64,000 nt of DNA from Patagioenas fasciata (lineage: Eukaryota; Chordata; Aves; Columbiformes; Columbidae). The stretch lies in contig NC_092524.1 of NCBI RefSeq assembly GCF_037038585.1, positions 69,092,552 through 69,156,551 of the forward strand, written 5' to 3'. Positions 14,801 to 63,640 of this stretch are shown piece after piece (position 1 is the stretch's first letter; each line of letters begins with the position of its first letter). The notes under the pieces are model-generated. The model was given only the letters and a program-made list of their open reading frames with translations, made no database searches and was not told the origin of the DNA. The translations under genes and the position numbers were made by a program.

Positions 14801-17800
14801 AACTCCCAAGTGACCACTTGCAGGTGGAATTGCGTAGTGTATGGTGAAAAATCAGCACGTATTAGCTGAAGTTGAGGTAACCTGTTTTATCGTTAAGTTC
14901 TCTGTCAGCAAGACTTGTTTATGCTGTAGTTATGTGATCACTTAATCCACTTTAAGTAGTTTTCTCCATACTAGTTGTCAGCAAACAGCAGCAATGCACA
15001 TTATTCCATGTGAAATATTCTCTGTATTGAGGAGCAACACCCAGCCCTCACTTTTCTTCTGTATCTCAATACTGTTCCAGGGGCTGATGGCCCTTGATTC
15101 CCCGTACACCGGCATTGTGAATTACAAACAAGTGGCCCAGTCCTACGCCGAGGACTTCCAGGAAGCAGGTGGGACCATCCTGACTGATTTTGAAGTGACA
15201 GGCATGGAGATGGCTAAAGAAAGCCCTTCAGAAAGTGAAGATGGTAAGGCAGGTTTTATTACCCTCTATTTACTCCAGTTCTGCTGAAGAGTTTGTTCAA
15301 AACATGGTTCTGAAGCTTTTTCTTCCCCCCTGCAGGCAGATCATCCTTCAACTGAAGTGTTTAAAGCTGATGAAAGCAAATGATAGTAAAATTGAGGAAG
15401 AAGGTTGTTCTCTCCGACTAAAATCGGATTTAGCTGGATATTGCATGTTTAATCTTATGATAGTGCTTTATCTTAAAAGGCAGGTTGGATCTGAGCTAGT
15501 ACACATATGGAAGAATAAAAACCACCTATTAATTCATAAATACAGTTGTGTCCAACAGCATCGGTTATGTCCACAGCTTGAATATATTCTGTGTCCGGAT
15601 CCTTGATTGTGACGAGGTGCTTGTTCTGTTAGTTTTCTGGTGTATTAATTCATTCTCTTGTCTAATTCTGTTCCAGGACTGAACTACCCAGTCATTGTTA
15701 GGAACTCAAAGGTAAGAAGTAAACTGATGATTTATTGCTTCGGAGGAAGCTGTTTCTCCTTTTCTTAAGAATGTTTATTGAGTCCTGGTGGCTTAATCAG
15801 CTCTCTCAAAAATTGAAGCACCTGCTGTGCAGTAACATGATCACTGCCATCTAGGGCTGCTTTTGTAAAACAACTGCAATCAGTTCTTAACTGTGAGCAT
15901 GTTCAGATTTTACTGTGCGCTGGGACTAATAATGAGAGCACAACTTTCTGCTGCTGAACTTACGTTTAACTGTACATGTCCCTTATCTTCTTTATGTGCA
16001 CGTTCTTACACTGCTTGTTTCCAAGGCCTCCTTTTATGACTTATTCATTTGGTGAGAAACACCTATTTTCATGTTTGCCTTTGGCACCTATACAAATGAT
16101 AAGGAGGCATTTAGAATCATTTGATTACCAGAAAGCCACAAGCTAATTTAGTAAAGCATATACTGATGTCGTTCCTGCAAGGCAGTGAATGCTGCGCGGG
16201 AAATGGAGTCGTCACCTTTGAGAATACCTGGATGCTTCTTTGGGGCAAAAAAAAGAAGGATACACTTAAGAAACCAACCTCACTCCCCATCAGTAATTTT
16301 TTAAGTTGGTGCTGCTGCTTTCTTGTTCTATTTCTGCTCTTCCATTAAAAAGTAACTTCCTAAAGCTCGTTGGATTCTTCTCCCTCCTTCTGAAAGTATG
16401 GTTGGTTTTCTTGCTGGTCTCGACTCATTTTTTTCCAAAGCTCGTATGTGATGGGTGGTTTTTCAGTAGTAATGTTGAATTTTTGTGCATTTTGTTGTTC
16501 TTTTGTAAATATTTTATTCCACAGGGTGAGGAAATCTATTGTCGGCACATCGTGACCTGCGCAGGGCTTTACTCAGACCGCCTGTCCGAGATCAGCGGCT
16601 GCAGCCCCGAACCTCGGATCGTTCCCTTCCGCGGAGATTATTTGGTGCTAAAACCTGAAAAGTCCTATATGGTTAAAGGAAATATTTATCCGGTACGTAC
16701 CGCCCTATTTGTCTTTCACAGTGTACCCTAAGAACTGCTAAAACTACAGAAATAAGCGCAATATTCCACGGTTATTTCTGTTAGACTGCGGATAGCGATG
16801 CACAACGTATGGACACAGATTTAGTTGCTTTCTGAGAGAACAGCTTGGTTTTGTTAATTCTTGAAGAACAGGTAAAAGCACCATATGGGAAATGATTGCC
16901 AGTTGTTTTGTGTGTGTGTGTTTGGTTTTTAATAGGGGAAATAGTTAAACATTTAGCACAATAGCCACGTACCAACAAAAACCTGGCTTCTTTCTTTATG
17001 TTATAAAATCCATAGGCCGGATTGAGAAGCCAGTGAGGGGCAACAGTAAATAACAAATGACTTAGACATAGGGTTTAATCTTGCGTGCTAATACCCAAAG
17101 CTCAGTTTTAGCTATTTGCCTCTCAATCTCATCTTTGAATTAGCGCCTTCCAGCCTCAGAATTTTTTCATTATGGCCAAATATTGGGGCTGAGATTAGAA
17201 AACAGCACAACTCTTGGTGATGCCACCAGTGTAGTTTGCGGAGTAGTTGCACTAAGTGTTCGAAGTATTAATAGCGTATTTTAATGGGATAATCAATGCG
17301 CTAAATAGAGAAAAAGAACCTATCTTAAAGCACTTTTAAGTCACAATGACACTGTTTTTTTGAGAAATACCCAATAGTTGCTGATTTTCAGACTATAACA
17401 CAGTCACCTCTGTAGGCATCTTTTCTAAATAGCTCAAGATTGTGAAGTACTGGCGCATGAAGAGGTTTTGCTATTTCATACTTGTCTCTACATAGAGCTT
17501 ATTTCTTATTTCTGGTTCAGCCTTCGCACACAATTACACAGAATTCCATTCACAAACAGAAAGCAAACTGCAGATCCTTACCATTAGCATTACTCAGGCT
17601 TGCTAACTGCGCCTTGTTTTGAGCAACACCGGAATGGGGAGGTTTTCCTTATATTTTATAACCTATTTTATCGCAGTGTAATTACTACCGGTGAATAACA
17701 TCAGTGTGTCATCGGTTTTGTTGTGGCTTGATTTATATCCTGAGAAATCACATACTTTTTTCTGTTTGTTTTGCTTTTACCTAAAATGCAGTTTTACTTG

Positions 17801-20521
17801 GCCCTGCTCTGTTCGTCAGTGTTTTAAATTACGGACGTGCTTTAACTGCAGACTTAACAAGCAGAAAAACCAGCGCAGGAGCCAGTTGTGTGGTTATAGG
17901 ACTTGAATTTTGTTGTAGTGATTGGAAATAAAATGGCAAATTTCCTTCCTTTTTCACGTGTTCATTTAGAAATAGTTATTTCCATTATTGGGAGGACAAC
18001 CCCTTGGCTGTGTTTTGGGTTGTTTCATTGACTCTCTCACACAATAAACTGTAAATGTCTGTACTTTCCCCCTCACAAACGTTTTCCTGGATGAGTTTGG
18101 TGACTCGAGCGGTTGCGTGGCTGTTTCTCTGACCCGGTTTGTAACATCTGTAACAACTGTCGTGTCCCGCTTTAGGTTCCCAATCCTCGGTTCCCTTTCC
18201 TGGGGTTTCATTTCACGCCGAGGATGGACGGCAGCGTCTGGCTCGGTCCTAACGCAGTGCTGGCCTTTAAGCGAGAAGGCTACAAATTGCTTGACTTCAG
18301 CGCTGGCGAGTTTTTAGACGCTGTAACCTACAGGTAATATCTTGCCTTTTTCCCTGCCGAACGCAGTTATTTAAATGTCAACTTGTGACTCCATGGAAGC
18401 CAATTGTCAAAACGCCAAGTTCTTGGTGTGTTTAAAGACAGCTGTGCTGATGAGGGTGGACTTCTCCAAGACATTTGACTTCATGTGATCTTGTATTTGA
18501 ATTTTCATCAACTCCCGAGACGTGTCGCAGCTGGTCGGAGAATGTGGCTGCTCATCGGAAGGTGCTTTTGAGCCGTGTTGCTGCTGGTGGAGCTTTTCCA
18601 GGATTGGTTTTGGCCCAATGCAGGGGAATGTTTTAATCAACCTAGACAGTGCAATTAAAATACCTGCAGAGGATGCTTGGAAGAGAGAACACAGAGTGGT
18701 CTGAATTGCTGTGTCCAACTTAATTTGAGCATCAATATGTATTTAAAACATGTCCAAGTAGTAGGAAATATGTTAAGGGCCATGAATGCAGGCTGGGAAG
18801 CTGCGTCTAAGAAAGCACGTCAGAGGAAATAGGAATCGTTACTGAAATTGCAAACTTAAACAGGGTATCTGTAGAAGTTGAGAGAAATCTTGCTTCGTTT
18901 TGAGGGGCTGGACAGGCCATTACCAAGTGCTCAATTTTGGAAATTAGACTTGGAAAAAGAATGTGAAAATATTAGGGAGGATTCAAGGAGAGGCTGCGAA
19001 ACAGGTCAGGGAACTGGGGAACAGCTTTCTGGCAAACAGCTCAACTTAATGCAGTTTATTAAAGAGTTGCAAGTATCTTGATTGTTGTCTATAGATTTTT
19101 GCACTGGAAGGCTTGAGGAAAGCGAAGCGAGCAAACAAGATTGGCAAAGACACAGCAAGGTTCATTGGCTGAGGGCTGAGCGGTTAGGAGCGGGACGATC
19201 TTTTCAGAATGTTTGTGGGAAAACATCCCAAGCGACGTGTCCGTCTCCCCTGCTCTCTGTGGGTTTTCAGTCTCTTGCCATTTGACAGGACCAAAGGAAA
19301 ATCCTGGGCTTAGGAAGGACCGGAGTTCAGAGCTAAGTCTAAAGGATTGTAGATGCAGTGCTACAGCTCTGTGAACAAGGTTTGTTGAAACAGGGAAGGA
19401 CAGATGTATTTCTCAAGTAGAAAGCACTGATTGCAGCACTGATGTTGGGAATGGGAACTTCAGCCACGCAGTTGCATTTGCTACTTTCTTAGCATTAGTT
19501 TGACATTTACCGTGCAAGGTTTGTTCTTCCCGCAGTGATTTTTTTTGTTGCTCTCAACAGTGGGTTGTGGAGGCTTGTGCTGAGGAACTTGTCTTATGGA
19601 CTGAGTGAGGTGTACAGAGCGTGTTTCCTCAGCGCTCAGGTGAAGGAGCTCCAGAAGTTCATCCCTGAGGTCACCGTCAATGACGTGCTCAGGTAAAGAT
19701 AACACCCAGGGGCTTGTTCATCTCTCTTTTTAACCAGTAGCAAGAGTTGCATTAAATTACTCCCTTCCTCCCCCAAAATATGCTACCAAATCATGGAAGT
19801 ATTCAGTTGTGAAATTCACAGTTGTGGCATTCACAAAATAATAAGTAGTCTTTATCCTAGTGACACATTCAGTAGCTTGAACACAGTCTGAGTTCACAAA
19901 GAAGGCAGAACACTGATGAAATTCGGAGGGGAAGCCAGACTGTGAGCTGCTGCTGAGTGAATGTTGACTTAGTTTAATCATCTCAATAAAACTGTATTCA
20001 GCTTCTTACTGTGTGGAGAGAGAAAGTAATTCGAAGGAGTTTAGAAATGCTGAGGAACTGAAGAGACTCGTGAGGAAAGATGAAGCACTGAAGTGAGTAG
20101 AAGTGGGTTTAACTATCCAAACATGTCCAAAATTCAGAATAAGAAAAGCTTGCGCATGGTGAAAGGGAGTTATTCAGCTCGGGCAATACAACGTTGGCAC
20201 GAAATTCATGTCTGACGAGGCTTGCTAGTTCAAAACAAAGGGTTTCCTTTTTCAAATCACAATTCATTTTCTGACTTCAGAAAACGTTTTCTTCTTAATG
20301 GTGAGCTCCTCCTTTTATCTTGCAGGGGTCCATCCGGAGTGAGAGCTCAAGCACTGGACAGCGATGGGAACTTAGTAGATGACTTTGTATTTGATGGAGG
20401 CAGTGGAGATATTGGAAGCAGAATCCTTCATGTCAGAAATGCCCCTTCTCCTGCTGCTACCTCCTCCCTTGCCATCGCAAAAATGATCGCGGATGAAGTG
20501 AAGCAAAGATTTGAATTGTGA
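8738..20521 (+). CDS. L2HGDH: L-2-hydroxyglutarate dehydrogenase, complete (10 exons)
   Basis: This is the complete L2HGDH gene. The product is the mitochondrial FAD-dependent enzyme that oxidises L-2-hydroxyglutarate, a side product of malate dehydrogenase, to 2-oxoglutarate. Ten exons total 1326 nt, 441 aa plus stop (human 463). An Arg-rich presequence ([14 protein letters not shown]...) precedes the Rossmann FAD motif [17 protein letters not shown] at about residues 28-44. The conserved block [16 protein letters not shown] follows in exon 3. Exons 7 and 8 carry [24 protein letters not shown] and [15 protein letters not shown]. The C terminus has [21 protein letters not shown] and ends RFEL, as in mammals. 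The start is chosen because it opens the presequence and sits in the YY1 motif. Several in-frame open stretches past donors are read-through only. Confidence 0.97.
8999..9114 (+). CDS. L2HGDH: L2HGDH exon 2
   Basis: Acceptor CCGCAG ends at 8998; donor GTACGT at 9115. It encodes [20 protein letters not shown] (FAD dinucleotide fold) and ends AVLEKEREL. Confidence 0.96.
9244..9530 (+). repeat. CR1 LINE 3' end (young subfamily)
   Basis: A CR1 3' fragment ending with ctgtgattctgtg, in L2HGDH intron 2. Bases 9280-9508 match 23584-23812 with one mismatch by eye. Confidence 0.9.
9531..10759 (+). other. L2HGDH: L2HGDH intron 2 remainder
   Basis: No exon is seen. Bases 9780-10080 carry a GC-rich then AT-rich block with an AATAAA on the minus strand near 9878. 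This could be an old LTR, but no paired copy is visible. Confidence 0.5.
10760..10911 (+). CDS. L2HGDH: L2HGDH exon 3
   Basis: Acceptor ATTTAG ends at 10759; donor GTACAG at 10912. It encodes [20 protein letters not shown] and ends IPYKQCGK. Confidence 0.96.
10912..11574 (+). other. L2HGDH: L2HGDH intron 3, first part
   Basis: No exon, RNA gene or clear repeat was recognised. The frame at 11158-11397 shows no family. Confidence 0.5.
11575..12250 (-). repeat. Ancient CR1/L3-type LINE, inverted
   Basis: Read on the plus strand, it follows the antisense of an old amniote CR1/L3-type LINE end to end. Landmarks are 'cccctagcccttgtgtt', 'ttgttcctaactgtctgtt', 'gttgagctgatgttt', 'gcattgaatttcatcggcc' and 'accttgagt'. 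Divergence and indels are heavy, consistent with great age. Confidence 0.75.
12392..12660 (-). repeat. CR1 LINE 3' end, inverted
   Basis: It starts 'cacagaatcaaagaatcat' and contains 'ccctccagggatggtgactc' and 'ggggaagaaattgttc'. This is a CR1 in reverse, in L2HGDH intron 3. Confidence 0.9.
12661..13497 (+). other. L2HGDH: L2HGDH intron 3, last part
   Basis: Nothing coding was recognised in this stretch. Confidence 0.5.
13498..13629 (+). CDS. L2HGDH: L2HGDH exon 4
   Basis: Acceptor CCGAAG ends at 13497; donor GTAAGG at 13630. It has 44 codons, starts [20 protein letters not shown] and ends AKEPFCR. Confidence 0.95.
13630..15080 (+). other. L2HGDH: L2HGDH intron 4
   Basis: AT-rich intron without a recognisable element. 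Confidence 0.5.
15081..15243 (+). CDS. L2HGDH: L2HGDH exon 5
   Basis: Acceptor TTCCAG ends at 15080; donor GTAAGG at 15244. It encodes [20 protein letters not shown] and continues [20 protein letters not shown]. Confidence 0.95.
15677..15711 (+). CDS. L2HGDH: L2HGDH exon 6 (35 bp)
   Basis: This is a small exon between TTCCAG (15671-15676) and GTAAGA (15712). It encodes [11 protein letters not shown] after a split Gly codon. It is too short for an ORF scan but fits the human protein and restores the frame. Confidence 0.92.
15712..16524 (+). other. L2HGDH: L2HGDH intron 6
   Basis: The intron ends in a long T-rich tract before exon 7. No element was recognised. Confidence 0.5.
16525..16692 (+). 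CDS. L2HGDH: L2HGDH exon 7
   Basis: Acceptor CCACAG ends at 16524; donor GTACGT at 16693. It has 56 codons: [20 protein letters not shown], then [20 protein letters not shown], ending KGNIYP. Confidence 0.96.
16693..18175 (+). other. L2HGDH: L2HGDH intron 7
   Basis: It contains a short (TG)n tract near 16910-16921. No gene or clear repeat was seen. Confidence 0.5.
18176..18333 (+). CDS. L2HGDH: L2HGDH exon 8
   Basis: Acceptor CTTTAG ends at 18175; donor GTAATA at 18334. It encodes [20 protein letters not shown] and continues [17 protein letters not shown]. Confidence 0.96.
18334..19560 (+). other. L2HGDH: L2HGDH intron 8, possible old LINE fragment
   Basis: Around 18449-18476 a frame reads VDFSKTFD, like the reverse-transcriptase motif of CR1-type LINEs (DFSKAFD). 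The rest is too diverged to call. Confidence 0.35.
19561..19692 (+). CDS. L2HGDH: L2HGDH exon 9
   Basis: Acceptor CAACAG ends at 19560; donor GTAAAG at 19693. It encodes [20 protein letters not shown] and continues [17 protein letters not shown]. Confidence 0.95.
20326..20521 (+). CDS. L2HGDH: L2HGDH terminal exon 10
   Basis: Acceptor TTGCAG ends at 20325; stop TGA at 20519-20521. It encodes [20 protein letters not shown], then [20 protein letters not shown] and ends QRFEL. Confidence 0.96.
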
Positions 20522-22950
20522 ATGATTGACGGGCGCAGCGCGTGGAGCAGCTTGTCTGTGTTGAGTGAACTCTGCAGCCTTTAATGATGAAGATAAAACG
20601 TGTCGCTTGCGAGATCGGTGCTGGTACAGCTGTGCGGTGCAAAAGCGGCGTTTGAAATGTTCACCATTGCCGTTCCACGGCTTCTCGGCTTCGTGAACAA
20701 AGGAGTTAGGGGGCCTGGCGAGACCTGACGTGGTGCCACTGTCTGCAAGGAGCAGCAAACAGCCCTGTTGGCAGTAAAGGTTTGAACACCTGCATCCTTG
20801 AATCCCAAGCATGAGGCGAGGGGCTCCCAGCACCGCACTGGGCTTTTAGGTGAAGCCGGAGGAGCCTCTGAGGTGGCGTTGCCCACACGGACTCCCCACG
20901 GCTCTGCTCTGAACGTTGTCTCCTCCTCGCACTCTGCAGAGGTGGTCGGTCCTCTGGAGACCCCCAAGCATGGGGGGGTTCTCTGTGCGCTGCTCTGTGA
21001 CTCCCAGTGGTTTGGAGTCTACAGGCCCCTGGCTTATACTGAAGTAATGGAAATGGATAAGCCCCGCTTAAGGGTTCTGCTGATAAGGAATTAAGGGCTT
21101 TATCAGAGACTGAAAACAATATTCAGGGCCTTCTACATGAACGTAGAGTATTTCAGAGAAAAATAAGCCTAACAACAGATTACCAAATCCAAGTCAATTT
21201 AGATACACAATTCCGATACGCTATCTGATCACTGTCTCCATTTTGTTAAAGAGCTGAAATTAAAATGTATGTGTAAGCAATCACGTTTCATTTCACTGAA
21301 ATTTGGGAAGTCAGCACCGATCAGAAACTACCTCCATGGGTTTTGGTTTTGTTTCTTCCTTTGAATACTGGTAGCGCAAAAGGAGTTTATCTCTGCACAG
21401 CGTGTTGAGCAACCCCGTGGAAATGGTCTTTGTAAAAGGCGATGTGAAGGGAGGGAAGGCCCAGAAACCTGGTGAGTTGAGTCACATTGCACAGTGTCAC
21501 CCTCAAGAGTCAAGAGGGGCTCCTGTTACCCCAGGAGGGAGCTGAGGAAGCACCGATTACTCTGCCGAACCCTTATGGATATTTGAAGCCTTATCAGAGG
21601 TTCACCTGGGTGAGGGTCTGTGTGGAGAACATGCTTTAAACTCCAGAGCGATGTTCAACAAGTCGGGTACTCAGGTACCCGAGCAGCTCGCTGTGTTCTG
21701 CATAATTGCTACAGAAAAGAATTACATGGCCCCAGGGACAAAGCACTTGAGAATACTGTTAAAGCAGATGTTCGCAGGATGTTGGCTAATACAGATAATT
21801 GTGGGTAGTTTGCTACCAGGCAATTTGCCATACTCTTTATTTTTTTGTTGAGTTACTTTCTGTACTCCTGCTGTGCACAGGGAGTGTGTTACATGTGTCA
21901 GGTGTGCCAGCTGATGGTTTTGCTGCACAGAGCTGAGCTGCTTTTGAGGGGAAAAAGGGCTTAACCTGTCTATTTCTTTCTTAATTATTTTGCTGGTGAC
22001 ATCTACTTTACCACCAAAGTGACTCCCGTATAACGGCAACCTGGAAATGCAAATAATAAGCCCTTTGTTCGTTATTCTTAGCCACAGCGACACTAGACAA
22101 AGATTGAGATGCTCCAAGTGCTATAACACCACACGGCTGCCTAAAAGCGACGTCTTCACAATGGAACAATCGTATCTGCGCTCCCCAGCGCAAGTGTTGC
22201 CTATCAACAGTAAATACTACAAAAGGATTGCAAAAGCAGCTTCCTCCCACATGAGGTGTGGCCCCGACATGTATTAACAGAATAAAGACCATTAAAATGG
22301 AAAGCAGTCAGATACTACGGTGAATCTGCAGTCAGCACATTTAACCGTGCAGCCTTGCTGTGCGTTTTACTCTCAGGAGATGATTATTTGGGGGTAGAGT
22401 TTAACTAAAGCTTTTAAATTATGGATCTTTGTGTAGCATTCTGTGAAATATTTGTATTTTTAGAGATAAAGTTATAAACCTTTTTTAAAGGAATAACTTC
22501 AGAGGATTATGATAATGGGGTTTCATGTATAAATCTCGTTGCCCACAAAGTGTGAAAATATGTGAATATATTTTCCAAAAGGGTCTAATTCACTTGGATG
22601 GCTTAATAACTGCGCCTTTCTCTATTATGATTAAAATAGTGCGGTGGTTGTTTTCTAATTACTGTGAGGTCTGTGTGTTTCTCCTGACTTACAGAAAAGT
22701 TTCACTGGTATTTGTTAATTCTCATCTGAATTAGGCAGGATATAGCTCGATATAACAGGAATTACTTTATTTGGGGGGACACACATGAGCAAACTTGTTT
22801 TTCCTTTATTTTATCTCAGCTTATCCCACGTCAGAGCTCTTTCTCACACCGGTGTGTAAGCAGCGGGCAGAATGAGTCTTAAGCCTGACCTGGGCCTGTA
22901 ATGGCACGTGGAATGGTAATTCTTGAAGTTCTGAATAAATGCATTAGGAC
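20522..22950 (+). other. L2HGDH: L2HGDH 3' UTR and downstream
   Basis: After the stop there is an ATTAAA at 21259-21264 and AATAAA at 22281-22286 and 22934-22939. Any of these may end the transcript; the site in use cannot be told from sequence. Confidence 0.5.
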
Positions 22951-23414
22951 AGCTTTGGGGAAATACAATTTATTCCCCGAAAATGTCCCGTAAGATCAGT
23001 CCTAAACTCTGGCAAGAGTACGGTATGCTATATATTTTTTTAAAACGTTGTAAAGAAATTACCTGATGCCTCATGTCATGGCTTAGTGGGTTGGATTTGA
23101 CAAATATGTGTTATAAAAAAGGTAGAAAGGCCCTCTTTTTTTTTTTTTTCTGATTTAATTTATCCTCTCCCTTTGTAGACAAGTCTTAAAAGGGGCATTT
23201 ATATAAGGCGTGTGATTTGAATACAATGCCATCGGAAGGGAAATGAGGGAAAGTTTGGCCCGAGTGGTTGCTCAGGGGGTGGAGGGAACAGCGAGAAGAT
23301 ATACTTGTAGATACGAAAAAACCCAGCCCCTGGGTAGGGAGGCTGGTCAGGGGGCACCAAACCACAGCTGGTGGTGACTTCTGGGCTGGTGGTTCTGGTT
23401 GATCCTTTGTGCAG

Positions 23415-23820
23415 GGTGAGGTGAAGGAATGGGGGACTGGAGGAGCTGGGTGCTGTGAGGAGACACTGGGAGAGCTGGGGCTGTGCAGCTGGGAAGAGAA
23501 GGGGAGGGGGATCTGATCAATGGGATCAATATCTCAGGGTGGGTGTCAGGGGATGGACCAGACTGTTCAGTGGTGCCTGATGACAGGGTGAGGGGCACCG
23601 GGCACAGACTGAAACACAGGAGGCTCCATCTGAACATGAGCAGAAACTTCTTTGCTGGGAGGTGCCAGAGCCTGGCCCAGGCTGCCCAGAGCGGGCGTGG
23701 AGTCTCCTTCTCTGAGCCATTCAAACCCGCCTGGACCCACCTGTGTGATCTGCTCTGGGACCCTGCGTGAGCAGGGGGGTTGCACTGGGGGATCTCCAGA
23801 GGTCCCTTCAACCCCAGCCG
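23415..23820 (+). repeat. CR1 LINE 3' end (young subfamily)
   Basis: A CR1 fragment about 400 bp long, upstream of SOS2. It lacks the final attctgtg tail and breaks off after 'gtcccttcaacc'. It is nearly identical to the copy in L2HGDH intron 2. Confidence 0.88.
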
Positions 23821-23973
23821 CTTTGCAGGAACCTCCCGAGCCGCTGTCCCGCCAGTGCAGCCGCGCCTGCTGGGGAGGGAGGTGCTGTGGGAGGGTCGTG
23901 TCCAGGATCGCAGCAAACAAAGCGGCTAAGAGTTCAAGGTGCTAGCGTGATGCCACAACTTCGCCCCACTCCC

Positions 23974-23994
23974 GATTAATTAATTAATTAATTA
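23974..23994. repeat. (ATTA)n microsatellite
   Basis: About five ATTA units sit directly at the left edge of the SOS2 CpG island. Confidence 0.9.
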
Positions 23995-24075
23995 GCCGCA
24001 GCCGCGCCGGGTGTGAGGAGGCGGCTCCGGGCGGGCGGGGGAGGTGTCGGGTGTGCCGACTCTGCCCCTGCGCAG

Positions 24076-24090
24076 CCGCCAGGGGGCGCC
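24076..24090 (+). promoter_or_regulatory. CTCF-like core motif
   Basis: CCGCCAGGGGGCGCC agrees with the CTCF core CCASYAGRKGGCRSY except for G in place of A at the third base. Binding is not shown by sequence alone. Confidence 0.6.
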
Positions 24091-24129
24091 GCTGGCCGCG
24101 GTGGGCGGGGAGGGCAGCGAGGGGCGGCG

Positions 24130-24139
24130 GCGCATGCGC
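24130..24139. promoter_or_regulatory. SOS2: NRF1 palindrome GCGCATGCGC
   Basis: A perfect NRF1 consensus, about 310 bases upstream of the SOS2 ATG. Confidence 0.6.
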
Positions 24140-24251
24140 GCGGAGGGCGGCGGCGGTAGCGGGGCCGCAGCGAGCGGGGCCGACGCCGCCTCACCCGCCG
24201 CCCCGTCAGCGCACGGCGAGCGGCCCCGGAGCCCGGCCCCTCCCGCGCCGG

Positions 24252-24394
24252 ATGTGATGGCCGCCCGGGCGGGGGGGTGAGGAGCCGAGCCAGCGGCGGC
24301 TGAGAGCCCCAGCGCGGCCCGGCCCTGACGAGCGCCGGCGGCGGCGGCTTCTCCTTCCCTCCTCTCAGCGCCCCCCATGCCCCGGGCGCCGTAG
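24252..24394 (+). promoter_or_regulatory. SOS2: Upstream start codons in the SOS2 leader
   Basis: Three short uORFs are present: a start-stop ATGTGA at 24252-24257, a 7-codon frame at 24257-24280 overlapping it, and a 5-codon frame at 24377-24394. A further out-of-frame ATG at 24427 overlaps the main start. Which lie in the mRNA depends on the unknown start site. Confidence 0.55.
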
Positions 24395-24452
24395 CCGGCG
24401 GGGGAGCGGCGAGGCGGGCGGCCCCGATGCGGAGGAGCCGGCGGCGGGCGCC

Positions 24453-62561
<38,109 letters not shown>

Positions 62562-63114
62562 GTTTATTTGCTTTTTAAATTGGTTCTGTTAAAGCCAGAT
62601 TTTAGTTGGGTGATTACACGGTGATCCTGGGGACAGTAATCTCTTGTGGAGACTGCTGTGCTGTCGAGTAAGGACTTATCGCTGTCTGCAACCAGGCTAA
62701 TATCCCAGACCGTGTTCTCATTAGTCACACTGACTTGTGCTGTTGTTGCAACTGTACTTTGGTTTTCAGCTGCGCTCACCGCCCACAAGAGCGCTGGATG
62801 GCGGCTGTGGGTGAGAGACGTAGAGCTGAGCGTGTTTGTGGCCACACTTTGAATGGATTCCTTGTTAGCAGCCCCTGTGAAGATAGTTTCTCTGTTTCCA
62901 TTTCTTTGCAGTCCTGCTGGTGTTTTACTCCCGTTCGCAGTGCCGTTGGTGCCTCTGCACGCAGACAGGGAGGCTCTTGTCTGTACCACACATCGCGGTG
63001 AATCTTCAAGGTCTTGCTGACCAAGCTAACTTGGGCAACAATTAAGTGTTTCTAGTGTGAATGAGGTTAATTGTTTCCCTGATGGGGGACAGGTCAGAAG
63101 GAGACACAGATCAC
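62562..63114 (+). other. SOS2: SOS2 intron 12, first part
   Basis: No further SOS2 exon was recognised. Confidence 0.5.
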
Positions 63115-63640
63115 AACCAATATTTGCTAGAACAACTTTGATTCGTTAAACTGTTTTTACTAGCGGCATCAAGACGTTAATGGCAGATCACTATGCACAG
63201 ACTACCCTTAATTATTGCATTATCACAGTCATTCACAATTACCTGTTGGAGCAACAGCAGTTTCCTCAAAGTGGAGGATCACACTGATGTGTCGGTACCT
63301 TCGAGTAGAAGGTCACTTAGGAGTCCCATTTTATCGATATTTAGCTGCCACCACCTTCTTGGGTTTAATCCAAGTTACACAAGCTCAGCGTAACCTTGAT
63401 CCTCGTGTGTGCTCCTTGGCCTTGGACACGTGCGTCAGGCCCTGGTGTTCCGGGTTTATCAGCTCCTGTGGGTCTGGTAGGACCAGCAGCCCCCAGAGTT
63501 GCCAGTTCCTGGGAGAGCTCCACACGCTGCCTCTCCACACGGATTCTTCCTCATTTCAGCTTAACTCTTCTGGTTCATTTCTGCATAGGCGCCTGCAGAG
63601 CCCCTTTGTAGAAACTCACACAGAATGGGCTTTTGTGGCA
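63115..63640 (-). repeat. Probable solo LTR related to the intron 3 element
   Basis: On the minus strand it shares GAATCAAAG with its neighbourhood and a CCGACACRTCA block, in the same order as the LTRs at 39147 and 42353. Divergence is high and both borders are approximate. Confidence 0.4.
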
